A stretch of 64,000 nucleotides of DNA. Source: Homarus americanus (lineage: Eukaryota > Arthropoda > Malacostraca > Decapoda > Nephropidae). Positions 1 to 9,699 of the stretch are shown here, piece after piece (positions within the stretch are counted from its first letter, which is position 1; every line of letters starts with the position of its first letter). Position numbers and translations under genes: made by a program. The stretch spans positions 27,501 through 91,500 of the forward strand of contig NW_024727853.1 of assembly GCF_018991925.1 (NCBI RefSeq), given 5' to 3'. The notes under the pieces are model-generated. The model did not search any database. It saw only the letters and a list, made by a program, of their open reading frames with translations, and had not been told where the DNA came from.

Positions 1-335
1 CTCAACTCTTTATTCATTCATTCTTTCCTTATACATATTCTCTCTCACTCCCTTTCCCCTTTCCCCTTTTTTGTGACCTTCCCTCTCCCACCTCTGTCAG
101 TGTTCCCTTCTCCTCACCCCTCTCACATCACAACATTGCCTGGTTCAATCCTCCTCTTCGTCCCTCTACCTTAATCTCTTCCATTTTTCTACCTCCTCTC
201 TGTCTTGTCCACTCCACCTTCTGTAAGACTCTCACTCACCCTTATCCGCCTGTATTCCGGCTATACCTTGTTTCTTTCTTCTTCTCAACTCCCTCTCCCT
301 TTGTCCCCTTTACTCAGCTCACCTGTGCCACACCT
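1..335. repeat. Pyrimidine-rich low-complexity tract
   Basis: The top strand is dominated by C and T runs (CTTCC, CTCCC, TTCCC) with few purines. No open frame of ordinary composition is present. It resembles the other strand-asymmetric tracts in this window. Confidence 0.8.
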
Positions 336-681
336 TTATCATATGTGATGTACACAAGTTTCCCACCTCTGGATGCCGAGTTCGAACTAAACAGCTGGTC
401 TACTGGCCCATCGTTGTCCGGTAGACTAGGACTGGTGATCACAGGTTATGACAACACAGGACAAGGATTACCGCCACTCATACCAATTTTTGACGGACAC
501 AAGTGATCTGTCAGCGGATATATACACACAATATATCTGAATGGTTTAACATGTTGATATAATTTTTCCCATAAAAATATCCGGGCAAGCAAAATTTCTC
601 CCCAAATTTGTCAGGGCAATTAAGAGAAGTTTCCTGGGAATTAAATTTCAAAAATCACTTCCCCGCGACAAGTAAACATTA

Positions 682-682
<1 letters not shown>
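336..682. other. Unique sequence, nothing recognised
   Basis: Ordinary-complexity DNA that becomes AT-rich towards the right end. I see no coding signature, RNA fold or repeat. Confidence 0.6.

Positions 683-760
<78 letters not shown>
683..760. repeat. (GT)39 microsatellite
   Basis: Uninterrupted TG dinucleotides over 78 bp. The open frame starting at its first ATG (Met followed by Cys-Val repeats) is an artefact of the repeat. Confidence 0.98.
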
Positions 761-762
<2 letters not shown>

Positions 763-774
763 AAAAAAGTTTGT

Positions 775-1335
775 ATATTGAGGGGGGTCTCTGTTATCCC
801 CTCCACCTCAAACCTTCCTCACCATGATATGATCACACAAAACCTCCTCCCACTCCTCAAAGATACGAACATACACGACTACCATTCTTCTTCCTTCCCT
901 CCCCCTCACCATGACATGACAACGTATTATCCTTTACCCTCTACCTTCCTCTCCCGTCTCCTTACTCCTTCTTATCTCCCCCTCTTCCTCCTCCCTCCTT
1001 TTTCTTTCATTTCCTCCTCCCCCTCTCCATTATGGCCTTCGTACAACGCATATCTGACCGCCAAGTCTGACAAACTCAGTCGAGCGAAACACCTGAGCTG
1101 ATCTTTGTTTTGGCAAATAAAGAATCAGCTGGTCTAATGTTATGCTGTTTATGGCATCAACTGGTTCTTCTTATCATGGTGTACATAGAAAATACTGGCC
1201 ACGGTGCCTCTCGTTATGATCAATACACGACTCTCCAAACGTCAACAAGAAATATTTACCATTTCCTCTTCAAGAATATCGAGATATGGAAGTTCCTGAA
1301 AGACGTGTGTTCTGTTGACTTTCTTTTTTCTATAA

Positions 1336-1340
<5 letters not shown>
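775..1340. other. Pyrimidine-rich then unique sequence
   Basis: Positions up to about 1035 are C/T-rich with scattered CACCATGA words. The rest is unique. No gene is supported. Confidence 0.6.
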
Positions 1341-1377
<37 letters not shown>

Positions 1378-1384
1378 CCCCCCC
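1341..1384. repeat. (AG)17 followed by a C run
   Basis: Perfect AG dinucleotides for 34 bp, then an uninterrupted run of C. Confidence 0.97.
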
Positions 1385-1479
1385 GTGGTAGCAACAGGTT
1401 ATCGGCCGGCAGGGTCTGGGTGGTCATTATCGGCCTTTCCATCATGACAGACGGACGTAATGACACACTCAGCCTCACA

Positions 1480-1645
1480 CCTCACCCACTCCTCCTCCTC
1501 CTCCTCCCCATTAAATTCTTCTTCCTCATTGTTCTTCTCCTCCTCCTTCTCCTCATGATCTCTTTCTTCTACTTCCTTTTTTTCTTCCTCCTTCCCTATA
1601 CATTCCATTCCTCATCATCCCCCTTTATGATTCATCTACAGTGTG

Positions 1646-1697
<52 letters not shown>
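1480..1697. repeat. Pyrimidine tract joined to (GA)n
   Basis: CTC/CTT-rich sequence runs to about 1630. After a short unique spacer comes an uninterrupted (GA)n of about 50 bp. Pyrimidine and purine arms on the same strand could pair. Confidence 0.9.
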
Positions 1698-1698
<1 letters not shown>

Positions 1699-1749
1699 AA
1701 TAAGTGGATTAAAAAAGATTACAAACGTAAACCCTTGGTCGATGATACT

Positions 1750-1896
1750 CTAAATTGGGAGGAAGGGAGGAGGAGAGGCAAGTGAGGGGAGGCAGGTGAA
1801 GAGAAGCAGGTGAGGGAGGTATGGAGGAGAGGTAAGGAAAAAAGTGTAAAGGTGACGGGGATAACTTTAGATAGATAGATAGATAGATAGATAGAT

Positions 1897-1938
<42 letters not shown>

Positions 1939-1939
1939 A
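1750..1939. repeat. Purine-rich tract and (GATA)n
   Basis: A GGGAGG/GCAGGTGA-type purine-rich stretch is followed from 1868 by about 17 GATA units with one GATGATA interruption. Confidence 0.95.
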
Positions 1940-2579
1940 CACGTACACTTCTCGGTTCATGTCTGAGGATAATTATTTCCCCTTGTCGAGGCTCAATTTA
2001 CAGGTGATCCTGCCCGCGGTCAGACGCTACAATGAGCCCATCAGAACACAATTAGCAGAGTATGAGACAATCTGATGGGCAAGATAAAATTAACTTGGTA
2101 TAGGTGGGTGATTTAACCTAGATGGTACAGGTAGAGTCATCCCCCTGGTGGTGACAGCATCAGCTGGAGAGTCTCACTTAGGTCGACCAGGAACAGGAGG
2201 AGTCAGCACTCCAGGACTGTTACTTCCTCGCTGGCGGGAGGAGCTGATGATGTCTTCATTCTCACCGTCTGGGAGTGGGAAGGAAGGGGAGGGGAGGCTG
2301 GCTAGGTGGCTGGTTGGCCTACTGCCAGGAAGTCGAGTCTGCAGAAACTCAGCTAATCGGCCCTAAAGTCAGTCAGTTAGTCGATCCTACAGTCAATTAC
2401 ATCGTCGGTCCTACAGCGGTTACGATTAAGAAAAAATCTTGAATAGCAAAAAATACAAATTAACTTCCTTTCCTCCTCTTCATTATACTTATGTAATTTG
2501 TATACACTACTACTACTACTACTATCAAGAATAATAATAATAATTGGTTCAGTAATATTCCACAGCCTGTATATATCGC

Positions 2580-2582
<3 letters not shown>
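1940..2582. other. Mostly unique sequence with a short degenerate repeat
   Basis: Ordinary-complexity DNA. Around 2352-2430 there are about three degenerate ~24-bp units built on CGRYCCTAMAGTC. Short (ACT)n and (AAT)n runs lie at 2506-2541. Confidence 0.55.
2141..2151 (+). promoter_or_regulatory. CTCF-like core, partial match
   Basis: CCCCCTGGTGG is identical to the last 11 bases of the CTCF core CGCCCCCTGGTGG. The two preceding bases (AT) differ. A match this short can be chance, so the call is tentative. Confidence 0.2.
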
Positions 2583-2623
<41 letters not shown>

Positions 2624-2772
2624 TGTTTATACTACCCACGGAAAAAAAAGCCATCTCCGTGTAAGTAATTAAGATAAGGTTAATCCTATTTCAACGCAGG
2701 TAGGAGATGAGAAGTCTCATACATACATACATACATACATACATACATACATACATACATACATACATACAT
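2583..2772. repeat. (GT)n and (CATA)n microsatellites
   Basis: (GT)n covers 2583-2627 with one TA interruption. After about 90 bp of unique sequence a perfect (CATA)n array covers 2719-2772. Confidence 0.96.
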
Positions 2773-3155
2773 CTGGATTCTCAACTCTTCGTATGAATGT
2801 TCTTCTCTTCCCAACCTCTACAATGGTCGGTTACGTTGGTTTCTAAAACACCAAAAACTTCAAATAGAAACACAAATAAATATCCTTAAATCATTAAATA
2901 ACTCTATAACTCCAAAACAGCACAACATTACCATTCATAAACAATCATAAAATCCAATCACCTGTAAGTCTCTATGTCTCAACGAACGATCTGAAATCCA
3001 TCATATTAAAATTAACACCGATATTAACACAACTTTTTCTACTATTGACGAGGAACAAAAATAACGTAAAAAAAATAGTTTGAGAATCTAGACTGACCTC
3101 CTTGACGCACGCTAAGGGAACATAATTACCTGGTACCTGCTTCATGGGGAGGTAA
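2773..3155. other. AT-rich unique sequence
   Basis: High A/T content, no long open frame and no recognisable element. Confidence 0.6.
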
Positions 3156-3159
3156 GAAG

Positions 3160-3585
3160 GTTGAGTTTTAATTGGCAGGTTATCAGTGGAGGGCGTCTGG
3201 TGAGGGGCGGGGCAGGGTGAGACTGAGGGTTATAGGGAGAAGAGGGGGAGAAGGGAGAAGAGTGGACTGAGGGAGGAGAGAGAGAAAAATATATGGAGAG
3301 TGTTGGGATGGAGAATGACAGACAAGAGGGAGGGTAGAGAGGAGAGGTAAAAGAGGATGATGAAGGTAGACAGGAGGAAGATGAGGAGAAGAGAGAAGAA
3401 GGGGGAGCAGTGAGTAAAAGGAGGAGGAGGAGGAAAGGGAAGAGGAGGGAGAAATGAGGAAGAGGAGGAGAATAGAGAAAAAGAGGGAACAGCGGGGAAG
3501 AGGAGGAAGAGAAGAGGGAAGAAGAGGGAAACAGTGAGGAAGAGAAGAAGGCTAAAGAAATCGTAGAATAGAAGAAGAAGAAGAA
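3160..3585. repeat. Polypurine tract (~425 bp)
   Basis: The top strand is almost entirely A and G (GGAGGA, GAAGAG, AGGAAG). The minus-strand open frame rich in Ser, Leu, Phe and Pro is simply the complement of this tract. Confidence 0.85.
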
Positions 3586-3891
3586 CACAACATTAACGTC
3601 AGAATCATAGAGACTCTGACTGGGCCGCTTCATTAAAACAACACGAATCAGGTATGTACTCCTTCGCCTTGGGTAATGAGATGCAAGGAAGGTCGGGGTC
3701 TGGTTGCCTTCTCCTCCTTCATTAAGATGTTCCCGGTCGCGTCAGACAGCCTGCGTGCGTGTGGTGTTTAGGGCGAGTACGAGCCCCCCCCCCCACACAC
3801 CCTCTCTCTCTGTCTACCGGCATTCGTTCAGTACTTTCGTTAAATCACGATGAGTATGTGGTCTTGATTGTCGATGTTAGTGATATACGTA

Positions 3892-4100
3892 GGGATATGT
3901 TATCTTCCTTATCAGGGTGAGGAATGGGTATGTTATCTTCGTTATCAGGGTGAGGAATGGGTATGTTATCTTCCTTATCAGGGTGAGGAATGGGTATGTT
4001 ATCTTCGTTATCAGGGTGAGGAATGGGTATGTTATCTTCCTTATCAGGGTGAAGTAATGGGTATGTTATCTTCGTTATCAGAGTGAAGAAATGGGTAATA
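3892..4100. repeat. 33-bp minisatellite, about 6 copies
   Basis: The unit contains GTATGTTATCTTC and TTATCAGGGTGAGGAATGG, with copies alternating between CCTT and CGTT. Because 33 is a multiple of 3, it stays open on the plus strand (11-residue repeat VCYLRYQGEEW) and on the minus strand (IPIPHPDKEDN). The last copies carry a 1-bp insertion that shifts the frame, which argues against coding. Confidence 0.95.
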
Positions 4101-4740
4101 ATATACCAGCAGAGGCAGCCTATATGGGACCCCACTTCATTTAATATTTTCACCACCACCTTAAATAATCCGTATTAGCTCCAGGTAAAATATTAATTCA
4201 CTCAACTCTCACTATTTACTGGACCTTCGTTACCTCCGGGATTTTACACACAGGGAAGAAAAACCCTTAGAGGTACCGTCGTGTTTGTTTTTGTTTTTTT
4301 GTTTTTTTTGACGCTCGACAAAACATAAACAACTCGGATTAAAAACACCAGCGTGTATTAATGATGAATGAATGAATGGAGAAAAAACTGAAGCCAAAAG
4401 CACATCTGCTACCTTCACACACACACACACACACACACACATCAAAAGGCATCATCTACCGTAACAAACAAACAAACACTCACTCACCTCCCCAAAGGCA
4501 CATCAGCTCCAAACCATCAATTTTACAGTTTTTTTATACGAGAGAGCGAAAAAAATATACAGAAAGAAACTACTAATTAAATTTCCCAGGACTTTTAAAG
4601 CTAACAGGAAGCAGACGATGACTTAATGGTTGGAGAGAGACTTTGATCTGCTAATAAGTTCCTAAAACTTTAAAAAAAGTTGTCGAAAGTTTGGGAAGGT
4701 TTAGAAAGTAGAGTATTAGTGCTATGACGTAGAGCTAGGT
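4101..4740. other. Unique sequence with a short (AC)12
   Basis: (AC)12 lies at 4417-4441, with GAATGAATGAATGG just before it. No gene is supported. Confidence 0.6.
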
Positions 4741-5012
4741 ACCCCCCTCCTTACCTTCCTCCCTTACCCACCCATCCATGCCATCCCCCTCCATCCATCC
4801 CATCACCCTCTCTTCCATCCCATCCCCTCTCCTCTTCCCACCCTATCCAGTCCCTCTCCTTCCCCCATTCCTCCCCACCACCCCTGCTCCTTCTGCCTCC
4901 CCCTCCATCGCACCACGCCCTCCTCTTCCCCAACCCATCCGACAACCCCCTCTTCCCACCACCCTTCCTCCCCATCCCACACCCATTCCCCTCCTCCCTC
5001 CACCCAGTCCCA
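4741..5012. repeat. C-rich pyrimidine tract
   Basis: CCATCC, CCCTCC and CTTCCC words dominate. Proline- and serine-rich frames on the plus strand and glycine-rich ones on the minus strand are compositional artefacts. Confidence 0.85.
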
Positions 5013-5325
5013 CGTTATACAATATTCAGAGCGTCATGTGTATAGGTGAATGAAGACCTGGGGAATTTTGTGGCCATGAGTCTGAATAGAGGCAGCCCCC
5101 TAACTTCCATTTATATAAAAAAATATATATATAAATCAATCATTGAATTTTTTTGTGAATGTCGTTATAATGATGAAATATTTATGTATTTGTCGAAAAT
5201 GTGAAGAAAAAAATTCGCGTGTATGTGCGTATGTTTCGTTCGGATACTGTACTGTACTTTTAGCCCTAAACACTGAATATGTTAGAAATAATTATTGCCA
5301 TTTTTTTTTCCAGTTTTAGAACAAT
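5013..5325. other. AT-rich unique sequence
   Basis: A/T-rich with a short TATATA run. Nothing else is recognised. Confidence 0.6.
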
Positions 5326-5845
5326 TTGACCTTGACCTCTGACCAACCTTATAACCTTTCGACCTTGACCTCTGACCAATCTTATAGCCCTTTAACCTTG
5401 ACCTCTGACCAATCTTATAGCCCTTTAACCTTGACCTCTGACCAACCTTATAGCCCTTTAACCTTAACCTCTGACCAATCTTATAACCTTTTGACCTTAA
5501 CCTCTGACCAATCTTATAGCCCTTTAACCTTGACCTCTGACCAATCTTATAGCCCTTTAACCTTGACCTCTGACCAATCTTATAACCTTTTGACCTTCAC
5601 CTCTGACCAATCTTATAGCCCTTTAACCTTGACCTCTGACCAACCTTTTAACCTTTTGACCTTAACCTCTGACCAATCTTATAGCCCTTTAACCTTGACC
5701 TCTGACCAACCTTATAACCTTTTGACCTTAACCTCTGACCAATCTTATAGCCCTTTAACCTTGACCTCTGACCAACCTTATAACCTTTTAACCTTGACCT
5801 CTGACCAATCTAATAACCCTTTAACCTTGACCTCTGATCCTGATA
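5326..5845. repeat. 33-bp minisatellite with DR1-like units, about 15-16 copies
   Basis: Each unit is close to TTAACCTTGACCTCTGACCA plus AATCTTATAGCCC. The plus strand stays open for 185 residues as repeats of LTLTSDQSYSP, because the period is a multiple of 3 and the unit has no stop in that frame. There is no non-repetitive domain, so I treat it as non-coding. On the minus strand the unit reads TGGTCAGAGGTCAAGG: two AGGTCA-type half-sites one base apart (DR1 layout), the second followed by AGG. Some copies have AGGTTA in place of AGGTCA. Confidence 0.93.
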
Positions 5846-5879
5846 CAGACTTTCCACCTCCATACACAACAACGAATGT

Positions 5880-6265
5880 CTAGGAATAAACTCATACAAA
5901 TTACTTCACACAATCTAATCTAAAACTTGACCTCAAAATACATATCTAAAACACAAGTAGTAATCTTCCTATCTTGACACTCACCGTAAGCCTTAATGGT
6001 CAAGTGCTCGTCTCTAAATAAAAAAAAATAAATAAAAAATATAAATCACACTACGTAATTATTAATGGCACAAAATTGAAGTCACTGCTATAATTAATCA
6101 GTTCTCAATGAGGGATTTTTTTGTGACACTGAACTTGATCTTTTTTTCAACGAGTTCAATCAAAATAAATAAGTTTAGTGGGTTTGACCTTCAGGAAAAT
6201 AATATTAATATTTAAAGGCAATAAATTGAAGTATGAATCAGTTAAGAGCTACTCGAAGTATTTAA
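5880..6265. other. AT-rich unique sequence
   Basis: A/T-rich, with short A- and T-runs. No gene or element is recognised. Confidence 0.6.
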
Positions 6266-6267
6266 CC

Positions 6268-6615
6268 CCTTGATCAGAGGAGAGAAGGAGGAGAAGGGGG
6301 GAAAAGGGGGGAAAAGAGGGATGTGAGCAAAAGGTTAAAAATGGGGGTAGAAGGGAAGAAGGGAAAATAGGGAAGGAAAGAAGGCGGAAGGGAAAGGGAG
6401 AAGGAAGGAAGGACCAGAGAAGGAAGGAAATGAGAAAGAGCAGAAGCAAAAAGAGAGGGGAGAGGGAGGGGTGAAAGGGGAGAAGAAGGAAAGAAATTGA
6501 AAGGGAGGAAAGGGGGAGGGAAAACAAGAGGGAGTAAGAAATAGGGACAGGAATATGTTGGTGGGAGGGAGAGAGGAGGTGGGAGGGTGAGGGAGGGAGG
6601 GAGGGAGGGAGGGAG
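6268..6615. repeat. Polypurine tract (~350 bp)
   Basis: The top strand is nearly all A/G, ending in (GGGA)n at 6590-6615. The overlapping minus-strand Ser/Pro/Leu/Phe frames are artefacts of composition. Confidence 0.85.
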
Positions 6616-6813
6616 AACATTTCAGCACTAACATCAGCTGGAAATTCGTACTTAGGGGAGACTCATTACCTGATACGAGGCAACACGTAAACCCTGCAGC
6701 AGCCACTCGCAATCATCCTTATGGAGAGGATCCGAATAAAACTCCTGCACAGTTTTTATTTCATTATTAAATCGAGAAAAAATCCTATAAGCGATCAAAC
6801 TAAACTAACGAAT

Positions 6814-6815
<2 letters not shown>

Positions 6816-6851
<36 letters not shown>
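6816..6851. repeat. (AC)18 microsatellite
   Basis: Perfect AC dinucleotides, with a short TATATA run just downstream. Confidence 0.97.
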
Positions 6852-6855
<4 letters not shown>

Positions 6856-6880
6856 AAAATTATTATATATATATATTTTT

Positions 6881-6893
6881 CGCCCCCTGGTGG
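6881..6893 (+). promoter_or_regulatory. Exact CTCF-type core motif
   Basis: CGCCCCCTGGTGG matches all 13 bases of the reverse complement of the animal CTCF core (CCACCAGGGGGCG). CTCF is an insulator protein present in many arthropods. The site lies in unique DNA beside an (AT)n run. Binding cannot be judged from sequence alone. Confidence 0.35.
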
Positions 6894-7351
6894 TCTGTAA
6901 TCCGGTTAATACGAGAGATAATAATAATTAGATCACCCGCTACGTCCAGTCTGGTTATTCATGATCCGGATATTCGCAAGTCAATTTCTATTACTATTAT
7001 TTTTTGGTCAATACGAAAAAGGAAAATAGTAATTAGGTAATCACAATTAATTCGCTAATCTTACAGTGATTAACCCCTAATAACGTATCCGGATGTCGTG
7101 GAGAGAGAGGTCTGTTTCTGTGTAAAGTATATATTATATTTTATTCTATTTAACTAACCTATAGCAACCTGTCCTATACAACCTGTCTAACTAGCCTAAC
7201 TACCGTCATTTCAGAATAGTATATAAACTAAATTCCAATAAATTAAAACGATAAAATAAAAAGTTATCTATTTGGGCCCCGAAAAAGAAAAAAAAGTCAG
7301 CTGTGTTTTAAGACTTAATCGGGCGATTATCTCCGAAAAGAGTAACACATA
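6894..7351. other. AT-rich unique sequence
   Basis: No coding signature. A loose CTAAC/CCTGTC pattern occurs near 7150-7200. Confidence 0.55.
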
Positions 7352-7380
7352 TACAGGGTGTCCAAAAAGTTCCCTTCCGG
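7352..7380 (-). mobile_element. Possible DNA-transposon terminal sequence
   Basis: TA is followed by CAGGGTGTCCAAAAAGT. A TA target and an end of the CAGGGTGTCC(A/C)AAAAGT type are typical of Tc1/mariner-like elements in arthropods. No matching opposite end is visible in the window and no transposase is recognised, so this is at most a remnant. Confidence 0.4.
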
Positions 7381-7389
7381 TTTTAACAA

Positions 7390-7520
7390 TTTATTATTAG
7401 CAAAAATAAATAAATAAACAAATAAATAAATAAATAAATAAATACAAATAACAAATAAAAAAATAACAAATAAATACAAATAAATAAACAAACAAATAAA
7501 TAAATAAATAAATAAATATG
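7390..7520. repeat. (AAAT)n microsatellite, interrupted
   Basis: AAATAAAT units with AAAC and extra-A interruptions, ending in a T run. Confidence 0.95.
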
Positions 7521-7667
7521 ATTTTTTTTTACATTTTGCTGTTCAACAAATCGAGCCTTGTACGTTCTTCAGTGCACCTCAACATGCGTACTGTACTGTT
7601 AGTAGCCCATCCAGCCATGGTAAGGAGGTCAGAATCCAACACAATTGAAGTATTTGTGTGACCGGGG

Positions 7668-7703
<36 letters not shown>

Positions 7704-7713
7704 CAGCCAGTCA
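7668..7713. repeat. (CAGC)n tetranucleotide array
   Basis: About 11 CAGC/CAGT units. The minus strand reads as Trp-Leu-Ala-Gly repeats, an artefact. Confidence 0.95.
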
Positions 7714-7960
7714 ATTCACGGGGAAATGATAATCCATAAGGACTAGACTTAGAGTATAATACTTTTTAATATATATGAGTATTATAATTGGACGTAATGA
7801 GAGAACTCTAAAACCGTGGATACCAACACAAAGTCACAACACCGCCAGGCAGCTATTGCATAAACCATCATTAAATCGTAAAGATATCCATCAATTGAAA
7901 CCTAAATGATATTGTGTGTATAATACCTAGTTAACCCAGACCAGGGAACGCCAGAACAAC
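7714..7960. other. Unique sequence, nothing recognised
   Basis: Ordinary AT-rich DNA without a supported feature. Confidence 0.6.
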
Positions 7961-8212
7961 CTTGTGTGGTGACCACAGTGTATTGTGTGGTGAGCTCCGG
8001 GGACGGGTGGTATGATGACCGCAGTGTATTGTGTGGTGAGCTCCGGGGGCGGGTGGTATGATGACCGCAGTGTATTGTGTGGTGAGCTCCGGGGGCGGGT
8101 GGTATGATGACCGCAGTGTATTGTGTGGTGAGCTCCAGGGGCGGGTGGTATGATGGCCGCAGTTGTATTGTGTGGTGAGCTCCGGGGGCGGGTGGTATGA
8201 TGACCGCAGGTA
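7961..8212. repeat. 46-bp minisatellite, about 5.5 copies
   Basis: The unit contains GTATTGTGTGGTGAGCTCCG followed by GGGGCGGGTGGTATGATGACC. Copies are nearly identical, differing by single bases, and one carries a 1-bp insertion near 8164. The first copy is partial. Confidence 0.95.
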
Positions 8213-8284
8213 AAGCTTTTGTACCCTGTTGAGATACGCGTTTGTTTACATCACCTCTTATATAAATAAACCAGGTCAAGAGAG

Positions 8285-8452
8285 TCAAGGGGGTCAGTGG
8301 AGGTCAGGCAGGTCAAAGGGCGTCAGGGGAGGTCAGCCAGGTTAAAGAGGGTCAGGGGAGGTCAGCCAGGTTAAAGGGGGTCAGGGGAGGTCAGACAGGT
8401 CAAAGAGGGTCAAGGGAGGTCAGGCAGGTCAAAGGGGGTCAGACAAGGTTAC
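8285..8452. repeat. 29-bp minisatellite made of AGGTCA half-sites
   Basis: About six units of the form GTCAGGGGAGGTCAGCCAGG plus TTAAAGAGG. Three places read AGGTCA-NNN-AGGTCA exactly: 8301-8315, 8388-8402 and 8417-8431. Other units carry AGGTTA in the second half. The spacing of three is the DR3 layout of nuclear-receptor response elements. Confidence 0.93.
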
Positions 8453-8640
8453 AGCAGATGGATCCACTCATTATTGGGAGCTGGTATGGGTAGTGAATCA
8501 CTGCACCAATCAGCGGGGCTCAAGCACTAACCGATCAGTAAGCGGGTAAGTTCCTTCATCTCCTGCAGGACGCCACGTTGGTCTAGACATGATGGGACAG
8601 AATCCTTACCACTTAATCTCACAGAGTTAAGGATGCTCGT
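8453..8640. other. Unique sequence upstream of a LINE fragment
   Basis: Ordinary-complexity DNA. It may hold further eroded parts of the LINE that begins at about 8640, but no reading frame shows it. Confidence 0.4.
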
Positions 8641-9058
8641 CGAACAACCTTCCATATCAGGATAGGTTAAAGAAACTTAACTTGCATTCCCTAGAAAGAC
8701 GAAGAGTGCGGGGAGATATGATAGAAGTATTTAAGTGGGTGAAAGGAATCAATAAAGGGGATATATAGATAAAGTTCTTCATAATATCGAGCAGGATGGG
8801 ACTCAGAACATTAGATTCCAAGTTTGGATGGATTTAGGTTTAGAGGAGAGATAGGAAAGAAACTTCAGGTTTACAAATGAGAGTTGATTGGACCCGAAAT
8901 TGCAGGAACAAGCTTAACAACTTTGTAGTAATTAGAGGAACTCTGGAAGTTCAAAAGGCTAGATAAGATTCATGGATGGTAGAGAGTGGTGTGCAACTCT
9001 CGACAAGGCACCATAGCCGGCCTATTGAACTCTTGGCACTGCTATGTTCTTATGTAAA
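8640..9058 (+). mobile_element. CR1-like LINE 3' end, degraded
   Basis: In one frame from 8649 the translation includes LPYQDRLKKLNLHSL, then ERRRVRGDMIEVFKWVKGIN. This is the conserved stretch just C-terminal of the reverse transcriptase in CR1/L2-type non-LTR retrotransposons. A stop follows soon after INKGDI. Further downstream, in shifted frames, come pieces related to the NKLNNFVV and GTLE segments of the same tail. The copy is 5'-truncated, frameshifted and dead. It ends at ATGTTCTTATGT, a short 8-bp-type tail (TTCTTATG) also present in the minus-strand copy at 24.2 kb. Confidence 0.8.
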
Positions 9059-9559
9059 ATAACAGCCAATCAGATTACTCAAAAGCCTCATTACACGATA
9101 AACCACCCCCACCCCATGAAACTGAGATGTGAGGTGTGTGCGCGATAATATTTTTGCCTGTAAGTGGAAATCTATTAATTGTTTATACGAAAATTATTCC
9201 TCAAAATCGAGATGTGAGAACGGTAATTACGACAATGTTTCACTAAAATTGCGATGTGAAATACGAAAAAGGTTTGAAAGTTGATTTTTTCTTTATTTTT
9301 TTTCCATAAGTAAAATTCTCTACGGTTCGCCCGATGATTTACGTTTCCTAAGACATAAATCAATCAAAAACTCTTACGATAAAATTTCCCCTTAAACGTC
9401 GACGTGAAAACACAACTAAGATACAAGACATGGCAGCACAAAAAATGGCGCCGAAATTCCACTGAGATTGAATAATAAGTAGACACCTTCTCTTATCCCT
9501 CAATTGTGAGAGAAAGTGAGACATATTGACGTAGGAAACTTTGAGAATAGAGACTCAGG
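9059..9559. repeat. AT-rich stretch with a degenerate ~41-bp repeat
   Basis: Three diverged copies start near 9184, 9227 and 9374. Each begins T(A/T)ACGA and ends with CGA(G/T)-type sequence plus (A/G)TGTGA or CGTGAAAA. A weaker copy may lie near 9095-9137. The first two are about 41 bp apart, so an old tandem array has decayed. Confidence 0.5.
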
Positions 9560-9699
9560 ATGAGGTTCTTAAAGACAGCCAGAGAGGAGATAAGACGCCT
9601 CGAGGAAAGAGAGATATATGACTCGAGTTTATCATGGTCTTGTGCGACTAATTTTAGATATGGAACCAAAAGCCAGTCTGGGCAGGTCACCTCACGTCC

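Noticed and set aside
682..1101. Frames beginning MCVCVCV or containing HTHTHTH, SLSLSL or RERERE
   Set aside because: These are translations of (GT)n, (AC)n, (CT)n and (GA)n microsatellites, here and at dozens of other places.
5326..5883. 185-residue frame of LTLTSDQSYSP repeats
   Set aside because: The 33-bp minisatellite is a multiple of three without a stop in that frame. There is no non-repeat domain, signal peptide or splice structure.
7529..7714. 61-residue minus-strand frame near the transposon-like end, possible transposase
   Set aside because: The first third comes from the (CAGC)n array and the rest shows no DDE/D motif or helix-turn-helix signature.
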